From an uncultured Paludibacter sp. (GTDB lineage Bacteria > Bacteroidota > Bacteroidia > Bacteroidales > Paludibacteraceae), in NCBI GenBank assembly GCA_900498215.1, contig LR026962.1:3041005-3088897 (forward strand): DNA of 47,893 nt, given 5' to 3'. The position numbers and the translations under genes are program-made. The number at the start of each line of letters is the position of its first letter. Positions within the stretch are counted from its first letter, which is position 1. The notes beneath the pieces are model-generated. The model was given only the letters and a program-made list of their open reading frames with translations, was not told the DNA's origin and made no database searches. Shown one piece after another: positions 43,916 through 47,893 of this stretch.

Positions 43916-45574
43916 TTACATATTTTGCCAATCGGGACCGTTACCACCATTGGGAACCGACCAAGTGATTCCATCACCCGGTGTTTTTATATCACATGTT
44001 TTGCAATGCATACAATTCTCAGCGTGGATACGTAATTCTTGATTTCCATTTTTGTCGGTGTGAAGTTCGTACACTTCTGATGAACAGAAAAACTGACAAG
44101 GCGCGCCGTATTGAGCAATATTAATTTTCTTGAAACTTTCCGGATTGTTTACACGCACATGTGGTACTTGTGCCTCATCATGTTGAACACCTGAATAATA
44201 CACATCGGTAACTTTATCAAATGTCAAAACTTTATCAAATTCCAGTTTGTCTTTGAAACGTTTTTTGAAAGGTACTCCAGTAAAATCAGATAGTGTTTTA
44301 GTCGTATCCTTATCATAATGAGTACGTTGTTTTCCGCTAACTCCGGCTCCGCCGGTGACAAGCAAACTTCCAAAATTCAACATTCCCACGACTGTTCCTT
44401 TTGCAAATCCTTGACGGAAATTGCGTACCGGAAACATTTCTTTGTAAACGATACTATCGTGAATGGCGTTTTCGTATTCTTTTAATACATTTTCAGAAAA
44501 ATCATTTTTACTTAATGCCGTAGCTGCGGTTTTTGCAGCCGCCATTCCTGAAGCAATTGCCAAGTGAATACCTTTTAGAGCCGGCATTGTAAGAAATCCG
44601 GCGCTATCGCCCACAATCATAGCATTGTCCACATACAATTTTGGAAGAGAGTACCAACCGCCTTCAGGAAGTGTTTTTGCACCGTATTCAACAAGTTTTC
44701 CTCCTTTTAAAATTTTTGATACAAACGGATGCGTTTTCCAAGCTTGCATTGCGTCGTGCGTGTCAAAAGTCGGATCGGGATAATCTAATCCTACCACTAA
44801 TCCTACGGCTACTTTATTGTCGTTTAAACCGTAAATAAATCCGCCTCCGAATTCTGTCATATTTAAAGGATAACCCATTGTATGATAAACTTCGCCGGGT
44901 TGTATATTCCCTTCGGGGACGCTCCACAATTCTTTACATCCAAGGGAATATACTTGTGGATTTTTATCTTTATCCAATTGAAAATTTTGAATGAGTTTTT
45001 TTGCCAAACTTCCGCGAGTTCCTTCGGCAAATATGGTAAGTTTAGCGTCCACGCGCGTTCCGGGCTGGAAGTTCTCCATCGGATTCCCGTGATGATCAAC
45101 GCCGGTATCGATGGTTTTTACACCGATGACTTTATTGTTTTCATATAAAATATCGCTTACTGCAAATCCGGAATAGATTTCCACTCCTTTTTCTTCGGCT
45201 TTTGTAGCCAAATAACGACAAATTTGCCCCAGAGATGCGGTGTAGTTTTCGGCATTGCTCATATAAGGCGGATGAAAAGGCACTTTGAAACTTCCTTTTT
45301 CCGAAAGCATAACCATTGAATCTTTGGTAACTTTGGCATTGAAAGGAATTTCGTTAAAATCAACTTCCGGAAGCAACGTTTTGAAAATATCCGGTTTAAT
45401 TACCGCACCTGAAAGAATATGGCTTCCAATGGAAATTCCTTTATCAATCAGTAAAATACGTTTTGTTTGCCCGCTTAATTTTAATAAATTAGCAAGATGA
45501 ATAGCAGTAGCTAATCCTGAAGGTCCTCCTCCGACAATCAGCACATCCGTGTATATGGTTTCAACATTACTCAT
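43916..45574 (-). CDS. Electron transfer flavoprotein-quinone oxidoreductase
   Basis: A 552-aa membrane-associated flavoprotein that passes electrons from ETF to the quinone pool. It has an N-terminal FAD-binding Rossmann motif (VLIVGGGPSGLATAIHLANL), an FAD/quinone region (GDSAGFLTMPALKGIHLAIA) and a C-terminal ferredoxin-like [4Fe-4S] domain with CQFFCSSEVYEL and ENCMHCKTCDIKTPGDGITW. Length and layout match ETF-QO (FixC-related). It precedes the fused ETF gene in the same direction. In Bacteroidota the acceptor is probably menaquinone. This pair implies respiratory use of fatty or amino acid oxidation. Confidence 0.95.
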   Translation of the reverse strand: MSNVETIYTDVLIVGGGPSGLATAIHLANLLKLSGQTKRILLIDKGISIGSHILSGAVIKPDIFKTLLPEVDFNEIPFNAKVTKDSMVMLSEKGSFKVPFHPPYMSNAENYTASLGQICRYLATKAEEKGVEIYSGFAVSDILYENNKVIGVKTIDTGVDHHGNPMENFQPGTRVDAKLTIFAEGTRGSLAKKLIQNFQLDKDKNPQVYSLGCKELWSVPEGNIQPGEVYHTMGYPLNMTEFGGGFIYGLNDNKVAVGLVVGLDYPDPTFDTHDAMQAWKTHPFVSKILKGGKLVEYGAKTLPEGGWYSLPKLYVDNAMIVGDSAGFLTMPALKGIHLAIASGMAAAKTAATALSKNDFSENVLKEYENAIHDSIVYKEMFPVRNFRQGFAKGTVVGMLNFGSLLVTGGAGVSGKQRTHYDKDTTKTLSDFTGVPFKKRFKDKLEFDKVLTFDKVTDVYYSGVQHDEAQVPHVRVNNPESFKKINIAQYGAPCQFFCSSEVYELHTDKNGNQELRIHAENCMHCKTCDIKTPGDGITWSVPNGGNGPDWQNM

Positions 45575-45610
45575 TTTATGTGTGTTTTTATGATAAGTTT
45601 ATTTGAGGTA

Positions 45611-45618
45611 CAAATTTA
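45611..45618 (-). promoter_or_regulatory. Bacteroidota -7 box for the ETF-QO/ETF operon
   Basis: The minus strand reads TAAATTTG, 36 bp before the ETF-QO start codon. Confidence 0.45.
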
Positions 45619-45654
45619 AGCATTATTTTTTGAAGAAATAGTATAAATTTTAAA

Positions 45655-45696
45655 TAAAAATAAGCACCTGACTATGAAATGTCAGATGCTTATTTC
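45655..45696 (-). terminator. Terminator after the short-chain dehydrogenase gene
   Basis: The stem 45658-45672 with 45681-45695 has one mismatch and is followed on the minus strand by a T-rich run. Confidence 0.8.
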
Positions 45697-45713
45697 TAAT
45701 TTATTTTCTTAAT

Positions 45714-46541
45714 TCAACCTTTTACTGATTTTGTCATTATCCGATCAAACAGTCGGGTAGGAGTGATGATGCTTAGAAATATAAGTGGCTTTGCAAAACC
45801 ACCCGCTTTGTAACGAACTTTTGGATGCTTTCTAGTACTTGCCTTTAAAATTGTTTTGGCTATTACTGTAGGTTTGGAAGCCATTTTATACATTTTATCC
45901 ATTCCTGTAGCTTGTGCTTTTGCTGATTTTTCATACACTGTTCCGGTAGATGTTTTGATTAAATTTTCCTGTGCAATTTCTTGCCATTCGGTATAAATCA
46001 TTCCGGGTTGGATTAAAACCACATCAATCCCGAACGGTTTTACTTCCATTCTCAGTGCATCGCTCAATCGTTCCAAAGCAGCTTTGGTTGCGTGATACCA
46101 GCCTCCGTTTGGCTCTCCGAAATAAGCGCCCATAGATGAAATATTTATAATCCGTCCGCTTTTTTGATTTCGCATTATTGGAAGAATTTTTTGAATAAGT
46201 AATCCCAAACCAAATAAATTCACTTCAAACTGACGCCGCGCTTCCTCCATTGGAACAACTTCTACGGCTCCAAAAGAACCATATCCTGCGTTATTTATAA
46301 GGATGTCAATTCGTTTTTCTTTCAATAGAATTTGTTTCACACAGTTTTCGATGGATTTTTCATCGGTTATGTCTAAAGATAGAATTTCCACGCCTACAGC
46401 GGTCAATTCTTTCATTTTATCTAAATTGCGGGCTGCTCCGTATACTTTAAATCCTTTTGCCGCTAATAGTTTAGCCGTTTCCTTTCCTATACCGGAAGAT
46501 GCGCCGGTGATTAATACTACTTTTTGATATGACATTTTCAT
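45714..46541 (-). CDS. Short-chain dehydrogenase/reductase (SDR)
   Basis: A 275-aa cytosolic oxidoreductase of the classical SDR fold: nucleotide-binding VVLITGASSGIGKETAKLLA, DILINNAGYGSF, GRIINISSMGAY (catalytic Ser) and the WYHATKAALERLS active-site Tyr-x-x-x-Lys. The Arg at AARNLDKM after strand 2 favours NADPH. The substrate is unknown; SDRs of this kind act on varied alcohols, ketones or lipids. It is a single gene with its own -7 box and terminator. The second ATG (46535) is an equally possible start. Confidence 0.9.
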   Translation of the reverse strand: MKMSYQKVVLITGASSGIGKETAKLLAAKGFKVYGAARNLDKMKELTAVGVEILSLDITDEKSIENCVKQILLKEKRIDILINNAGYGSFGAVEVVPMEEARRQFEVNLFGLGLLIQKILPIMRNQKSGRIINISSMGAYFGEPNGGWYHATKAALERLSDALRMEVKPFGIDVVLIQPGMIYTEWQEIAQENLIKTSTGTVYEKSAKAQATGMDKMYKMASKPTVIAKTILKASTRKHPKVRYKAGGFAKPLIFLSIITPTRLFDRIMTKSVKG

Positions 46542-46558
46542 TTTGTTTATTTATTAGA

Positions 46559-46566
46559 CAAATATA
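46559..46566 (-). promoter_or_regulatory. Bacteroidota -7 box for the SDR gene
   Basis: The minus strand reads TATATTTG, 17 bp before the SDR start codon. Confidence 0.45.
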
Positions 46567-46611
46567 AGACAAAAAGCATAATGGATTTGTTTTGCGCATT
46601 AAAAAAACTTA

Positions 46612-46651
46612 AAAATTAAACCCTCCAAATATAAGAATTCAAAGGGTTTAA
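46612..46651 (-). terminator. Terminator after the ABC-2 permease gene
   Basis: A 9-bp stem (ttaaaccct, 46616-46624, with 46643-46651) is followed on the minus strand by a short T-run. Confidence 0.7.
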
Positions 46652-46677
46652 TTTACTTTATGAGAGAACTAAAAGAT

Positions 46678-47868
46678 TTAATCGTTTGCGGTTTGTAATT
46701 TATTGTTTTTCTTAATTTCCCTGTAATACAAAGCGGATGTGATAACAAAATACACTAGCGTTTGAATCCATAATCCGGCTGTTTCAAAACGAATTTCCGA
46801 TGCTGTCGCTCCCATTGTATTTGTTTTTATAAATCCCTGAATACCAAAAGTGGATGGAAATATATAACTAAATGTTCTCCAAAATCCGCTCATATTGTAT
46901 TGAGGCCACGAAATTCCGCTTAGAAAAAGTAAAATGAGTGAAAAGAAGACCAATAAAATCATTTGCGTTTCCCTTTCCATATTGAAAACCGAAAGCGTCA
47001 TAGAGAAAAAGACGGTTGCCAATAAAAACGGGACAACGAATGATAACATGGTTTGAAAATCTCCAATGTGTGGAAGATTAAATATTCTTGGAACTATCAA
47101 TAAAATAAAAGCCGACCAAAACAGATAAACAATGAAATAAGACAACGCTCTTCCTAAAACTACTCTGAAAAGCCCTCCACGTGATGTCGTAGACATTATC
47201 AATTCGTTATTTGGATTGTCTTCTCTTTCGGCTCCGGCTGCCATTCCTATCCCGAATACCAATGTTTGGTGAATTATTAAAATCAATACGGCGGTGAGAA
47301 GAAAACTCGAAAATCCCATTCCCGGATTATAAAGAATAGTTCCTTCATTTTGTATAGGTTTGGCAGATATTTCCGCATCATATCCTGAAACTCCCACGTT
47401 ATTCAACCTCTCTATTTTTATTTTTTCACCCATATCCAGCGTAACGTAATTCACTGCCAAAACCATTGCCCTGTAATATAAGAAACTACTCATATCGCTG
47501 TACATACTTATTGTTGACTGATCTTTTTCAACAATTTTCTTGTTGAAATCCCTTGGAATATAAACAATTCCGTGAATGTTTCCCTTGTACATTTCAACTC
47601 TTGCCTGCTCCAGATTATTGAGTTTTTCATACACTTTCAAATCCATAGTGGCATCCAATGCTCTTATTAATTGTGCCGAACGCGATGTGTTCGAATCATC
47701 GACAACAGCTATCGGAACATCAACGGCTGTTTCATTTTTATAAAGATAAGGATATAATAACGGATAAACAATAGGCGCGAAAACAATAATTATAAGTACG
47801 CCTCTATCTTTGAAAATCCATTTAAATTCTTTTATAAAAATGTAAATCGTAGCCCGCATATTGGACAT
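46678..47868 (-). CDS. ABC-2-type transporter permease (YhhJ/YbhR-like)
   Basis: A 396-aa inner-membrane permease. One membrane helix near the N-terminus (RGVLIIIVFAPIVYPLLYPY) is followed by a large extracytoplasmic domain (about 45-185, VPIAVVDDSNTSRSAQLIRA, GIVYIPRDFNKKI), then five or six helices with GAEREDNPNNELIMSTTSRG and FLSGISWPQYNMS. This is the ABC2_membrane_3 layout found in exporters paired with an ATPase and a membrane-fusion protein. Those partners would lie beyond the window end. The ATG at 47868 is chosen; the one at 47859 is possible. Confidence 0.9.
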   Translation of the reverse strand: MSNMRATIYIFIKEFKWIFKDRGVLIIIVFAPIVYPLLYPYLYKNETAVDVPIAVVDDSNTSRSAQLIRALDATMDLKVYEKLNNLEQARVEMYKGNIHGIVYIPRDFNKKIVEKDQSTISMYSDMSSFLYYRAMVLAVNYVTLDMGEKIKIERLNNVGVSGYDAEISAKPIQNEGTILYNPGMGFSSFLLTAVLILIIHQTLVFGIGMAAGAEREDNPNNELIMSTTSRGGLFRVVLGRALSYFIVYLFWSAFILLIVPRIFNLPHIGDFQTMLSFVVPFLLATVFFSMTLSVFNMERETQMILLVFFSLILLFLSGISWPQYNMSGFWRTFSYIFPSTFGIQGFIKTNTMGATASEIRFETAGLWIQTLVYFVITSALYYREIKKNNKLQTAND

Positions 47869-47893
47869 AAATCGGAGAAATACGTTATTTTTA

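Noticed and set aside
1-47893. CRISPR arrays, rRNA genes or prophage genes
   Set aside because: No regularly spaced repeats, rRNA sequence or phage structural genes were seen on either strand.

Overview
This AT-rich window comes from a Bacteroidota chromosome, most likely order Bacteroidales or a near relative. The grounds are a SusC/SusD pair, type IX secretion (T9SS) tail domains of both type A (first two genes) and type B (34065-35348), promoter boxes of the Bacteroidota form TAnnTTTG, weak Shine-Dalgarno sites, and a NagP/FucP-type sugar porter. The species cannot be named from the sequence alone.

Layout. (1) 1-9416 is a same-strand glycan cluster: the end of a GH76 endo-alpha-1,6-mannanase with a CBM6 and a T9SS tail, a secreted GH127-like enzyme, an aldose 1-epimerase, a GH31 alpha-glycosidase and a GH125 exo-alpha-1,6-mannosidase. 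GH76 plus GH125 points to alpha-1,6-mannan or mannoprotein. (2) 9417-11327 is a scarred junction: a relic insertion sequence (IS) end, then a complete 1,691-bp IS inside a stray copy of the 3' end of tsaB. (3) 11328-30608 is a hexosamine (and perhaps uronate) utilisation block: a UxaE-like epimerase facing a XylR/AraC-type regulator, then nagP-nagA-nagB, then a seven-gene operon of susC, susD, a fasciclin lipoprotein, a heparinase II/III-fold protein, a GH20, a three-domain GH20/esterase/GH16-like protein and a NagX-like membrane acetyltransferase. (4) 30698-47868 is mostly core chromosome: tsaB, a PorT-family barrel, a LysM protein, a T9SS cargo protein, tRNA-Lys, an OmpA lipoprotein, two different isocitrate dehydrogenases around citrate synthase, an unknown lipoprotein, a fused electron transfer flavoprotein with its quinone oxidoreductase, a short-chain dehydrogenase and an ABC-2 permease.

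The most striking observation is that block (3) lies between two same-orientation copies of the last 47 bp of the tsaB gene, 46 of 47 identical. One copy is the true gene end at 30714-30760. The other lies just past the UxaE-like gene and has been split by the IS. This is the pattern left when an element integrates at the 3' end of a gene and restores it, so the whole hexosamine block may be an integrated island of about 19.4 kb. No integrase is visible, so the mechanism is open.

Proposed working of the block: glycan is bound and imported by SusC/SusD and the fasciclin lipoprotein. Periplasmic or surface enzymes (heparinase fold, two GH20s, the esterase) release N-acetylglucosamine and possibly uronate, and the NagX-like protein may re-acetylate free glucosamine. 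NagP imports GlcNAc and NagA/NagB take the phosphorylated sugar to fructose-6-phosphate. No GlcNAc kinase is seen in the window. A shared TTGCGTTTT element upstream of the regulator, nagP and susC suggests joint control.
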